From: Streptomyces cucumeris
GTDB lineage: Bacteria > Actinomycetota > Actinomycetes > Streptomycetales > Streptomycetaceae
Assembly (NCBI RefSeq): GCF_024295805.1
Contig: NZ_JANCLX010000040.1
Coordinates: 1-64,000 of the forward strand
Direction: 5' to 3'
DNA: 64,000 nucleotides
The notes under the pieces: model-generated
Seen by the model: the letters and a program-made list of their open reading frames with translations, nothing else
Told to the model about the DNA's origin: nothing
Database searches by the model: none
Made by a program: the position numbers and the translations under genes
Shown here: one piece after another, positions 19,601 through 26,717 of the stretch
Position numbering within the stretch: position 1 is the stretch's first letter
Layout: each line of letters opens with the position of its first letter

Positions 19601-21409
19601 CGGACGGCGCCGGACGGCGGCCACCGCGCCCTCGGGGCCCTCGCCGCACACCACCCCATGGCCGCCGAACTCGATGCGCTGCTCCGCGAGACGGCGGACA
19701 CGGCGGCGGAGGTCATCACCGCGGCCGCCGCACGCCCGGCCCCCGTGCGCACACCCCCGGCCACCACCGCACCGCCACACGACACCGCGCCGTCACACCC
19801 CACCGGGCACACCGCGGTGCCCGGCGGGGCACCCGCCACCACGCGCACCGTGCTGCGCGTGTCCACCCGGACCATGCCCTATCTGCTCGATCACTGTTTC
19901 TTCCCGCAGCGTCCCGGCTGGCCCGACGAGACGGACCGCAGACCGGTCGTCCCCGCCACCACGATCCTCCAGCACTGCATGGACGCGGCCGAGCGGGCCG
20001 CGCCCGGGCGGCGGGCGGTCGCCGTGCACGGAGCTCGGTTCGACCAGTGGGTGGCAGCCGCGCCCCCGGTCGAGGTGCCCCTCACCGTCACGCCCTCCCC
20101 CGGCCGTCCGGACCGGTTGGAGGTCGCGTTCGGGGACGGCGCGCGTGCCACGGTGGAGACGGCCGCCGCCCATCCGGCCGACCGTCCGGCGCCGTGGCCC
20201 GCCGACCCGGCCGACGAACGCACACCCGACCACACCGCGGCGGAGCTGTACCGGGAGCGGTGGATGTTCCACGGCCCCGCGTTCCAGGGGCTCACCCGGC
20301 TCACCGCCATCGGCGCGTCGCAGGTGCGCGGCACCATCACGGCGCCGTCCGCGCCCGGCGCCCTGCTGGACAACGTGGGGCAGTTGCTGGGCTACTGGAT
20401 CATGGCGACCGGCACCGAGCGCACGGTCGTCTTCCCCGTCGCCCTGCGCCGGTTGCGGCTGTTCGGACCGCCTCCGGCCCCGGGCACCGCGGTGGAGTGC
20501 GTGGTGCGGATCGTGTCGCTGAGCGACACCGTGCTCGAGGCCGATATGCAGCTCCACGTCGGCGGCACGGTGTGGGCGGAGCTGACGGGCTGGCAGGACC
20601 GCCGGTTCGACAACCACCCCCGTACGGTGGCGGCCCAGCGCTTTCCGCAGCACCACACGCTCTCGGATGCGCGGCCCGGCGGCTGGGTGGCGGTCCATGA
20701 ACGGTGGCCCGATCTGGCGTCACGCGACCTGATCATGCGGAACCACCTCGGCGCGGCCGAGCGCACCGCGTACGAGCGCCATGCGCCGCGTGGCCGCAGA
20801 CAGTGGCTGCTCGGCCGGATCGCGGCCAAGGACGCGGTGCGGCGGTGGCTGTGGGAGCACGGGGAGGGTCCGGTCTTCCCCGCCGAGATCACGATCCAGG
20901 AGGACGAACGGGGGCGGCCGTACGCCACCGGGGCGCACGGCCGGACGGTGCCGGAGCTGGATGTGTCCCTCGCCCACCGGGCCGAGACCGGGGTGGCCCT
21001 GGTGCGCCCCAGGCCACCGGGCGGCCGCGGGGTACTGGGCATCGGCATCGAGGAGGTCACGGACACCGGGGGCGGGACACCGGGGGCGGACCGGGAACGG
21101 GAGGCGCTGGTCGCGGTGTGCGACGCGACCGGTGGGTCCGAGGACCGGTGGGCGGCGGCCTTCCGCGCCGCGCACCGGGCCGTGACCGCGGCGGAGGGGA
21201 CTCCAGGACCGGGCCGTCCACCGGAGACGGCCGTGCTCGCGGCCGGGCCCGGATGGCTGCTGGCCGAGGTGTCCCCGTCCACCGGCCCGCCGCGCCGCTA
21301 CCGGATGCGGTGCGCGGAGACGGCCAACCCGCCCGGGTTGCCGGTCAGGTACTACGCCGTGGCCTGGACCACCGGCACGGTGGACGACAACGAGGAGAAC
21401 GCACTGTGA
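16673..21409 (+). CDS. PUFA-like iterative PKS protein 2: KS-AT-DH-phosphopantetheinyl transferase
   Basis: 1578 aa. The GTG start at 16673 overlaps the preceding stop as GTGA, indicating translational coupling; the longer open frame upstream is out of register with protein 1 and rejected. KS about 20-486 has Cys228 in DAACASS, EAHGTGTPAGD and GHTMPAAG. AT about 605-890 has Ser680 in GHSVGEW and GFHTPML. A hot-dog DH about 1060-1310 has His1074 in LLDHCFFP and FHGPAFQGL. The C-terminal part about 1373-1573 reads GRIAAKDAVRRWLW, then ITIQEDERGRPYA, DVSLAHRAETGVALVRP and GIGIEEV. These are Sfp-like PPTase motifs, with the KDAVR lysine taking the place of the KEA motif and the blocks in an unusual order. 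It presumably activates the ACPs of this operon. Confidence 0.92.
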   Translation: MSAATGRATDGTAGDGRVPPVAIVGMSVLFPGAPGLAAYWRNLLDGVDAITDVPDGRWDSAYYAPGSAGGGATGPDRVYCRRGGFVDELAEVEAVRFGITPSSVSGTEPDQLIALKVAAEALDDAGGRDRLPAPERVGVVLGRGGYLTPGLARLDQRVRTAHQLTHTLAELLPGLGDEVLDRVRSAFTERLGPDRPEAAIGLVPNLAASRVANRLDLRGPVYTVDAACASSLVAVDQAVGELASGRCDMVLAGGVHHCHDITLWSVFAQLRALSPSQRIRPFHRAADGVLIGEGTGVVVLKRLADAQRDGDRVYAVVRGTGVAGDGRAAGLTTPDPDGQTRAVRQAWRSAGLDPREPGAIGLLEAHGTGTPAGDTAELTTVAEVFGPGGDEAGAAVIGSVKSMIGHTMPAAGVAGLVKAALALHHGRLLPTLHCDDPHPALAATRFRTLDKAEPWETGPDAGRRRAAVNAFGFGGINAHVVLEEAPSAPRRSSGTPASPPHPTAAVTEPEPVLALAAATPEALGELLTADDATLRATATTTTDGRHRAGRARLGLVAPTAKRLALARRVVSGGRAWRGRGDLWFTPDPLLGEGGERDPGGGAGTGRLAFVFPGLEAEFAPRLDGVAAYFGLPGAVARHSAGPAEVGDVGRHGVGVFAVGRLLDRALRRMGLVPDALAGHSVGEWTAMAAAGLCSGEAVDSFLDSFDPDALRVPGLAFAALGASAERVGAALAARPDAGTVLSHDNAPNQSMVCGPRAAVEEFVTVMRAEGVIAQVLPFQSGFHTPMLAPYLEPIKETVGRFDLLAPATPVWSATTAAPYPRAEAAVRELFVRHLLEPVRFRALTEALYAAGVRAFVQVGTGQLASLIGDTLSGRDHLVAAAGSARRGGVAQLRRVATALWTEGARVDPALPRPAAVGHGRLRATASLPPVRLDLGGALVSLAGEDAAALRAELSAALPSPVPDHDRAAHDSARGEGRTAPDGGHRALGALAAHHPMAAELDALLRETADTAAEVITAAAARPAPVRTPPATTAPPHDTAPSHPTGHTAVPGGAPATTRTVLRVSTRTMPYLLDHCFFPQRPGWPDETDRRPVVPATTILQHCMDAAERAAPGRRAVAVHGARFDQWVAAAPPVEVPLTVTPSPGRPDRLEVAFGDGARATVETAAAHPADRPAPWPADPADERTPDHTAAELYRERWMFHGPAFQGLTRLTAIGASQVRGTITAPSAPGALLDNVGQLLGYWIMATGTERTVVFPVALRRLRLFGPPPAPGTAVECVVRIVSLSDTVLEADMQLHVGGTVWAELTGWQDRRFDNHPRTVAAQRFPQHHTLSDARPGGWVAVHERWPDLASRDLIMRNHLGAAERTAYERHAPRGRRQWLLGRIAAKDAVRRWLWEHGEGPVFPAEITIQEDERGRPYATGAHGRTVPELDVSLAHRAETGVALVRPRPPGGRGVLGIGIEEVTDTGGGTPGADREREALVAVCDATGGSEDRWAAAFRAAHRAVTAAEGTPGPGRPPETAVLAAGPGWLLAEVSPSTGPPRRYRMRCAETANPPGLPVRYYAVAWTTGTVDDNEENAL

Positions 21410-21732
21410 CCATCGGTGAGCAGACGGCCCCACCCGTGGCGGACGAGCGGTCCGTCCTCGCGGACATCGCGGGGATGCTCCGGACCATGCTCGACGAATA
21501 CGGCGTCGACGACATCGAGATCACCATGCAGACCCGCTTCACCGAGGACCTGGAGCTGGAGAGCATCGACCTGGTGGCCCTGGCGGGCAGCCTGGAGGCG
21601 CGGTACGGACAACACGTCAACTTCGCCGAGTTCGTGGCGGATCTGGAACTCGACGAGATCATCGACCTGAGCGTGGGTCGCCTGGTCGACCATGTGGTCC
21701 GGAAGCTGCGGACCGTCGAAGGGGGCAGTTGA
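21406..21732 (+). CDS. Free-standing acyl carrier protein
   Basis: 108 aa, GTG start overlapping the previous stop (GTGA). The phosphopantetheine site is Ser53 in EDLELESIDLVALA, an acidic helix-II motif. The rest is a four-helix ACP: VLADIAGMLRTMLDEYG before it and DEIIDLSVGRLVDHVVRKL after it. Its sequence differs from the PUFA-type DSIKR ACP embedded in protein 1, so it may serve a separate step such as priming, transfer or release rather than duplicating that ACP. It lies between the synthase genes and the hydrolase gene, with 2 bases to the next start. Confidence 0.93.
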   Translation: MTIGEQTAPPVADERSVLADIAGMLRTMLDEYGVDDIEITMQTRFTEDLELESIDLVALAGSLEARYGQHVNFAEFVADLELDEIIDLSVGRLVDHVVRKLRTVEGGS

Positions 21733-21734
21733 CC

Positions 21735-22610
21735 ATGGCGATGGTCCACATCGGCGGCGCGCGCGACGGCATCGAACTCCATGTGCAGCGGCTGCCCCCG
21801 CCCGGTGGCCGCCCGCCCGCGGCCACCGCCGTCCTGCTGCACGGACTGCTCACCGACAGCCTGGCCAGCTACTACTTCACCGTGGCACCCGCCCTCGCCG
21901 CCGCCGGGGTCGATGTGGTGATGTACGACCACCGGGGCCACGGGCGCAGCCGCCGTCCCGCCACCGGCTACCGGCTGGAGTCGTTCGTCACCGATCTGGA
22001 GCGCCTGCTGGACCGGCTGGAGCTCACCGGACCGGTCCACCTGGTCGGCAACTGCTTCGGTGGCACCGTGGCGTTCGAGTACGCCATCCGCCACCCGGAG
22101 CGGGTCGCGGGGCTGGTGGCGATCGAGGCGAAGCCCGCCACCGCGTCCTGGGCCGTGGAGATCGAGGGGATCTTCCGGCGGATGGTGGGCGAACTGATCG
22201 AGCACGAGGCCGAGTCGATGGCCTGGATCACCGCGCACCGCGGGGCGCACACCGCGCGTCTGGCCCGCGTGGCGGCCCGGCTGGTGCGGACCACCTCCAT
22301 CGCCCGGGACGTACCGGGGAGCCGGACGCGCCGTGAGGAGCAGGTCCGTGCGGTGCGGTGTCCGGTGCTCGCCGTGTACGGGGCGGAGTCCGAGCTCGCC
22401 GGGGCCGGGGAGTGGCTGGAGTCCGTACTGCCCGGCGCCCGTTCGGTGGTGCTGCCCGGCCAGGGCCACTCCGTTCTGGCCGAGGCGCCGGGTCCGCTGC
22501 TGGACCTGCTGCTGTGGTGGCTGCTCGACCCCGGTGGCACACCACCGTCCGCCGTTCCGGGGGCGGGGCTCGCCCATGGCCCGGTGGCGGCGGGGGCGGA
22601 GGCCCGGTGA
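21735..22610 (+). CDS. Alpha/beta hydrolase with Cys at the nucleophile position
   Basis: 291 aa from ATG 21735 (GAAGGGGG upstream). Fold markers are VLLHGLLTDSLASY, VVMYDHRGHGRSRRP and the elbow GNCFGGTVAFEYA, where Cys107 replaces the expected Ser. They are followed by YGAESELAGAG (acid position) and GQGHSVLAEAP (His). The codon is clearly TGC in the given sequence. In this operon it would be placed to release or transfer the acyl chain from an ACP. A Cys nucleophile exists in dienelactone hydrolases and some acyltransferring thioesterases, and it can favour acyl transfer over hydrolysis; that is inference. The start follows the ACP stop by 2 bases and the end overlaps the glycosyltransferase start. 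Confidence 0.9.
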   Translation: MAMVHIGGARDGIELHVQRLPPPGGRPPAATAVLLHGLLTDSLASYYFTVAPALAAAGVDVVMYDHRGHGRSRRPATGYRLESFVTDLERLLDRLELTGPVHLVGNCFGGTVAFEYAIRHPERVAGLVAIEAKPATASWAVEIEGIFRRMVGELIEHEAESMAWITAHRGAHTARLARVAARLVRTTSIARDVPGSRTRREEQVRAVRCPVLAVYGAESELAGAGEWLESVLPGARSVVLPGQGHSVLAEAPGPLLDLLLWWLLDPGGTPPSAVPGAGLAHGPVAAGAEAR

Positions 22611-23821
22611 GCCGGTTCCTGTTCGTGGTGCCGCCGCTGGTCGGACATATCAATCCCACCCTCGGGGTGGGCGCCGAACTGGCCGCGCGCGGCCATGAGG
22701 TGGCGTGGGCCGGGCTGCCGGAGGTGCTGGAGCCGATGACGGGGGGCCGGGCGACGGTCTTCCCCTGCGCGGGGCTCCGGCTCGGCGCGGGCGGCGCCGT
22801 CCGGCCACCGGACGTCCGGGGCCCCGGTGCGCTGAAGTTCCTCTGGGAACGGTTCCTGGTACCGCTCGCGGAGGAGATGGCCCCGGGCACGGAACGGGCG
22901 GTGGCCCGGTTCCGTCCGGATGTGGTGGTGGCCGACCAGCAGGCCGTCGCCGGTGGCCTGGTGGCCGAGCGCATGGGCGTGCGGTGGGCCACCTCGGCCA
23001 CCACCTCGGCGGAGTTCAGCGGCGCGCTGGACGGGATGCCCAAGGTGGACGCGTGGCTGACGGGTCTGCTCGGGGAGCTGCGCGGGCGTATCGGCGATCT
23101 GAAAGGCACCGCCGACCCCCGTTTCTCGCCCCATCTCGTCCTCGCGTTCACCACCGAGGAGCTCGCGGGCCGGGCCACCGGCCGGGGCGGTGACCGGATC
23201 CGGTTCGTGGGTCCGTCGATCGCCGCCCGCCCGGCCGAACCGGACTTCCCCTGGGACTGGCTGGATCCCGCGCGCCGCACCGTCCTGGTCTCGCTGGGCA
23301 CCGCCAACGCCGGGGCCGGGGACCGGTTCCTCGCGCAGTGCCGTGCGGCGGGGCGCCTGCGCGCGGACCGGCTGCAGATGGTGCTGGCCGATCCGGCGGC
23401 CCCGCCGGATCCGGACCCCGCGGCGGACCGCGATGTGCTGGCGCTGCCGTACGTACCGCAACTCCCGCTGCTGGCGCGGGCCGGTGCGGTGGTCTGCCAC
23501 GCGGGACACAACACGGTGTGCGAGGCGCTCTGGCACGGGGTCCCGCTGGTGGTGGCCCCGATCCGGGACGACCAGCCGGTGGTGGCCGCGCAGGTGGTCG
23601 ACGCCGGGGCCGGGGTGCGGGTGCGGTTCGGCCGGGCGACGGCCGCCCAGCTCGGTACGGCGCTGGACACCGTGCTCGACCACCCGGGCCACCGGAGCGC
23701 GGCCGAACGCATCGGCGCGTCGTTCCGCGCCGCGGGCGGCGCCCCGGCCGCCGCCACCCGGCTGGAACACCTGGCGGGCACGGCGGCCGTATCCACCGAG
23801 ACCACCGAGGAGGCACGATGA
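22607..23821 (+). CDS. GT1-family (UGT/MGT-like) glycosyltransferase
   Basis: 404 aa, GTG start in a GTGA overlap with the hydrolase. The N-terminus RFLFVVPPLVGHINPTLGVG is the acceptor-domain opening of MGT/UGT-type GT-B enzymes (the His in VGHINP is the likely catalytic base). The donor domain contains RTVLVSLGTANAG, LALPYVPQLPLLARAGAVV and CHAGHNTVCEALWHGVPLVV, ending in APIRDDQ, a UDP/TDP-sugar binding motif. It presumably transfers a sugar to the lipid or polyketide made by the operon. No sugar biosynthesis genes are adjacent, so a common housekeeping nucleotide sugar is likely. It overlaps the methyltransferase gene by ATGA. Confidence 0.93.
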   Translation: MSRFLFVVPPLVGHINPTLGVGAELAARGHEVAWAGLPEVLEPMTGGRATVFPCAGLRLGAGGAVRPPDVRGPGALKFLWERFLVPLAEEMAPGTERAVARFRPDVVVADQQAVAGGLVAERMGVRWATSATTSAEFSGALDGMPKVDAWLTGLLGELRGRIGDLKGTADPRFSPHLVLAFTTEELAGRATGRGGDRIRFVGPSIAARPAEPDFPWDWLDPARRTVLVSLGTANAGAGDRFLAQCRAAGRLRADRLQMVLADPAAPPDPDPAADRDVLALPYVPQLPLLARAGAVVCHAGHNTVCEALWHGVPLVVAPIRDDQPVVAAQVVDAGAGVRVRFGRATAAQLGTALDTVLDHPGHRSAAERIGASFRAAGGAPAAATRLEHLAGTAAVSTETTEEAR

Positions 23822-24921
23822 GCGACACCATCGAGGATGCCGAGCACGGCAAGCGGTCCGCCCGCGCCGACCGCGCGGCGCTCGTCACCGCGCTGCGTCC
23901 GCGCTATCTGGCCGATGTGGCCGAGGGCACGGAACGGTTCTTCGAAGCGCGCCGCACCGACTGCCCCTGGTGCGGCTCGCACCGGCTGCGACGACGGCTG
24001 CGCACCATCGACCGCTTCCAGCGCAAACCGGGCCGGTTCACCCTGGACCGCTGTCTGGAATGCCGCCATGTCTTCCAGAACCCCCGGCTCAGCGGCGCGG
24101 GTCTGGAGTATTACTACCGGGACTTCTACGACGGGCTCGGGGAACGCGACCTCGGCAACATCTTCGCCGGGCGGGAGAAGACCTACCGGCAGCGCGCCGA
24201 ACCCCTCAGACGCTTCGCCCCGTCCCCGCGCAACTGGCTGGACGTGGGCACCGGGCACGGCCACTTCTGCGAGGCGGCCCGCGCGGTCTTCCCCACCACG
24301 TCCTTCGACGGGCTGGACTTCACCGACGGTGTGGAGCTGGCGAAGCGGGCGGGGCGGGTGGACCGGGCGATCCGCGGCGCCTTCACCGAACTGTCGGAGG
24401 AACTGGCCGAGAGCTATGACGCGGTGAGCATGTACCACTACCTGGAGCACAGCACGGATCCGCGCGCCGAGCTGAGGGCGGCCCGGCGGGCGCTGCGCCC
24501 CGGCGGCCACCTCCTCATCGAAGTGCCCGACGCCGAGTGTCTGTTCGCCCGCCTCTTCGGCCGCTGGTGGCTGCCCTGGCTGCAGCCCCAGCACCTGCAC
24601 TTCGTACCGGTGGCCAATCTCCGCGCCGAGCTGTCACGGCTGGGCTTCACCGTCGTGGTCGAACAGCACCGCGAACCCCATGACACGGTGGACCTGCTGG
24701 GCGCGGTGTGGCTGCTCCTCAACGCGGTGGCACCGCCCGAGGACGCTCCATGGCTGAAGCGGCGGCCGGGCCGGGTGCGCTGGCTGGCGCGGTGCGCGGT
24801 GCTGCTCGCCGGTGTTCCCGCCCTGATCGTCGGGACCGTGCTGGACCGGCTGGTGATCAAACCGATGGCGGGCCGCTTCCGGCTGGCCAACGCCTACCGG
24901 GTGATCGCCCGCCGCGACTGA
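23818..24921 (+). CDS. Class I SAM methyltransferase with N-terminal Zn-ribbon and C-terminal hydrophobic segment
   Basis: 367 aa, ATG start in an ATGA overlap. Residues about 49-90 carry CPWCGSH and CLECRHVFQNPR, a four-Cys zinc-ribbon like that of sugar/lipid C-methyltransferases. The SAM-binding core is WLDVGTGHGHFCEAARAVFP, then DGLDFTDG and YDAVSMYHYLEHSTDPRAEL (motif post II), RPGGHLLIEVPD and HLHFVP. A hydrophobic stretch near 320-340 (LARCAVLLAGVPALIVGTVL) could associate with membrane, which would suit a lipid-linked substrate. It is the last gene of the coupled operon; a hairpin follows 37 bases after the stop. Confidence 0.92.
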   Translation: MSDTIEDAEHGKRSARADRAALVTALRPRYLADVAEGTERFFEARRTDCPWCGSHRLRRRLRTIDRFQRKPGRFTLDRCLECRHVFQNPRLSGAGLEYYYRDFYDGLGERDLGNIFAGREKTYRQRAEPLRRFAPSPRNWLDVGTGHGHFCEAARAVFPTTSFDGLDFTDGVELAKRAGRVDRAIRGAFTELSEELAESYDAVSMYHYLEHSTDPRAELRAARRALRPGGHLLIEVPDAECLFARLFGRWWLPWLQPQHLHFVPVANLRAELSRLGFTVVVEQHREPHDTVDLLGAVWLLLNAVAPPEDAPWLKRRPGRVRWLARCAVLLAGVPALIVGTVLDRLVIKPMAGRFRLANAYRVIARRD

Positions 24922-24958
24922 TCGCGAGGGGTCCGGACAGAGCAGGGTCCGGTGCGGA

Positions 24959-24995
24959 GGTGGGTGGCGGACCGGCGGTCCGACCGCCACCCACC
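24959..24995. terminator. Hairpin ending the PUFA-like operon and facing the convergent gene
   Basis: Arms 24959-24970 (GGTGGGTGGCGG) and 24984-24995 are exact complements around a 13-base loop. It sits between the methyltransferase stop and the stop of the leftward GNAT fusion gene, so it can act bidirectionally. Confidence 0.75.
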
Positions 24996-25000
24996 GCCCC

Positions 25001-26140
25001 TCAGAGGGACTTCTCCAGCAGGGTGACCCCGTAGATACTGCCGAGGCCGCCGTCCTTGGACCGCTCGCCGACCACCTTGTAGCCCGCGTTCTCGTAGTAC
25101 TCCCGGAGCCGGGGGTTGCTCGTGAGGGCGTCGAGGCGGCAGAACGCGCGGCCGGTGGCGGCGATCCGTTCCTCGGCCCGGACGAGCATCCGCGCTCCGG
25201 TGCCCGGGGGCGCCACACGGCGGTCCGTCATCAGCCGGTGGACGTAGCCCGCGTCCGGGCTCTGGGGTCCCCAGGCGGCCGGATCGTCCCACCACAGCTC
25301 CCAGGCCCCGGCGACGGGGCCGTCCGGGCCGAGGGTGGCGATCCACACCTCGCCGTCGCGCAGCCGCGCGCGGAAGTGCTCGGTGCCGAGCTCCCCGGGC
25401 TTCCACTGGTCGATGCCACGGGCGCTCTGCCAGCGGGCCGCGTCGTCCCGCAACCGGACCAGTACCGGCAGATCGCGCTCGTCCGCCAGGCGGTAGCTCA
25501 ACGGGGCGTGGCACAGCCCCAGATACGTCCAGGACACTCCCTCACGGCCGTGCGGGTCCTCGCGGTGGGCGAGGTGCAGCACCTCCAGACCGTGTGCCCC
25601 GGCGAGTGCGACGGTCTCCTCGGCGGAGACGGGGAACATCCGGCGCCCGGCCGGGACAGGGCCGTGGCGCAGCGAGAGGATCACCCGTCCCCCGGCCCCG
25701 AGCAGTCCGGCCAGAGCGGCCACGCCCGCCGCCCGCTGTCCTTCGTCCAGGTGCATCCAGACCGCGGTGAGCAGGATCAGGTCGAACCGCCGGTCCCGGA
25801 CGCCGGGAGCGGACAGCCCGGGAAGGGCGTCGTCGATCCACTCGATCTCCTGACCGGCGTGGATCCGGCGGCCCAGGTCGCGGAGTCCGGCGGTGGGTTC
25901 CACCGCGACGACCCGGTGCCCCCGCGCGGCCAGCGCCGCCGCGTCCCGCCCGCTGCCCGCCCCGATGTCCAGCACCGTGCCGGGCTCGGCCGGGAAGAGG
26001 TGCAGCACCTCGCGGTGCACCTCGTCGAAGGTCACGCTCTCGTACTGCTCGGCGAGGGATTCGGCGGCCTCGCCGTATCCCGCGGTGCTGTCCAGGGCGA
26101 GCAACCGCTCGTCGGGTATGTCGTTGTCCACGTTCAGCAC
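25001..26140 (-). CDS. Methyltransferase-GNAT acetyltransferase fusion
   Basis: 379 aa, GTG start one base after the MarR stop, so the two are read as an operon; an alternative GTG at 26131 would be 3 residues shorter. Residues 25-215 are a class I SAM methyltransferase: GTVLDIGAGSGRDAAALAARG, VVAVEPTAG, DLILLTAVWMHL and GGRVILSLRHGP. Residues about 220-379 are a GNAT domain: YRLADERDLPVLVRLRDD, VAGAWELWW, MTDRRVAPPGTGARMLVRAE (acetyl-CoA loop, PPGTGA in place of R/QxxGxG/A) and NPRLREYYENAGY. Such two-domain proteins occur in actinobacteria, but the substrates of both halves are unknown. A small-molecule tailoring or detoxification role is inferred from the MarR neighbour. Confidence 0.9.
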   Translation of the reverse strand: MLNVDNDIPDERLLALDSTAGYGEAAESLAEQYESVTFDEVHREVLHLFPAEPGTVLDIGAGSGRDAAALAARGHRVVAVEPTAGLRDLGRRIHAGQEIEWIDDALPGLSAPGVRDRRFDLILLTAVWMHLDEGQRAAGVAALAGLLGAGGRVILSLRHGPVPAGRRMFPVSAEETVALAGAHGLEVLHLAHREDPHGREGVSWTYLGLCHAPLSYRLADERDLPVLVRLRDDAARWQSARGIDQWKPGELGTEHFRARLRDGEVWIATLGPDGPVAGAWELWWDDPAAWGPQSPDAGYVHRLMTDRRVAPPGTGARMLVRAEERIAATGRAFCRLDALTSNPRLREYYENAGYKVVGERSKDGGLGSIYGVTLLEKSL

Positions 26141-26141
26141 C

Positions 26142-26597
26142 CTATGTGCGCTCGTGGGGTTCCTCGTTCAGATGGTCGAAGACGAGTCGCAGGGCCCGGG
26201 ACAACTCCGCCCGCGCATCGGCCGTCAGCGGTGAGAGAAGCTCGTCCTCGACGGTCTTCGCCTCCGCGTCCAGACGCCGCAACTCCCCCTCGCCCGCCGG
26301 GGTGAGCCGCACCGAGACCCGGCGGCGGTCCACCGCGTCACGGGTGCGCCCGACCCAGCCCCGTTCGACGAGGTCGTCCACCACTTTGGTCATATCGCTC
26401 GGGTGGATGGTGAGCCGGGCGGCCAACTGCCGCTGTGACTGCGCGCCGTAGTCATCGAGCGCGGCCAGTACGGCCATGTGCCACAGCCGCAGCCGGCGCG
26501 TCGCCAATCGCTCCCCGACCCGCGCCCGGGCGGCCTTGCCGACCTTCGAGAGCAGATATCCGTCACGCTTCAGCAGGCTCGGTGGGGCAGATTCCAT
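26142..26597 (-). CDS. MarR-family transcriptional regulator
   Basis: 151 aa from ATG 26597 (MESAPPSLLKRDGYLLSKVG); ATG 26606 is possible. No ribosome site precedes either start, but TATCAT lies exactly 7 bases before the 26597 ATG, which would fit a leaderless transcript. The winged helix is QLAARLTIHPSDMTKVVDDL with the wing RTRDAVDRRRVSVRLTPAG. The direct repeat TAGGTG occurs twice upstream on this strand (26640 and 26623 downward) and is a candidate operator. Its stop is one base before the fusion gene, so it likely controls itself and that gene in response to a small ligand. Confidence 0.9.
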   Translation of the reverse strand: MESAPPSLLKRDGYLLSKVGKAARARVGERLATRRLRLWHMAVLAALDDYGAQSQRQLAARLTIHPSDMTKVVDDLVERGWVGRTRDAVDRRRVSVRLTPAGEGELRRLDAEAKTVEDELLSPLTADARAELSRALRLVFDHLNEEPHERT

Positions 26598-26717
26598 GCA
26601 GTCCATGATATGGGTCGCACCTATGGTTGGTGCACACCTACGATCATGCGGAGGAACACACCACGGACACACCGCGCCTGCCCCGATTCCTTCACACCAA
26701 ACGATCCTGACGCGGTG

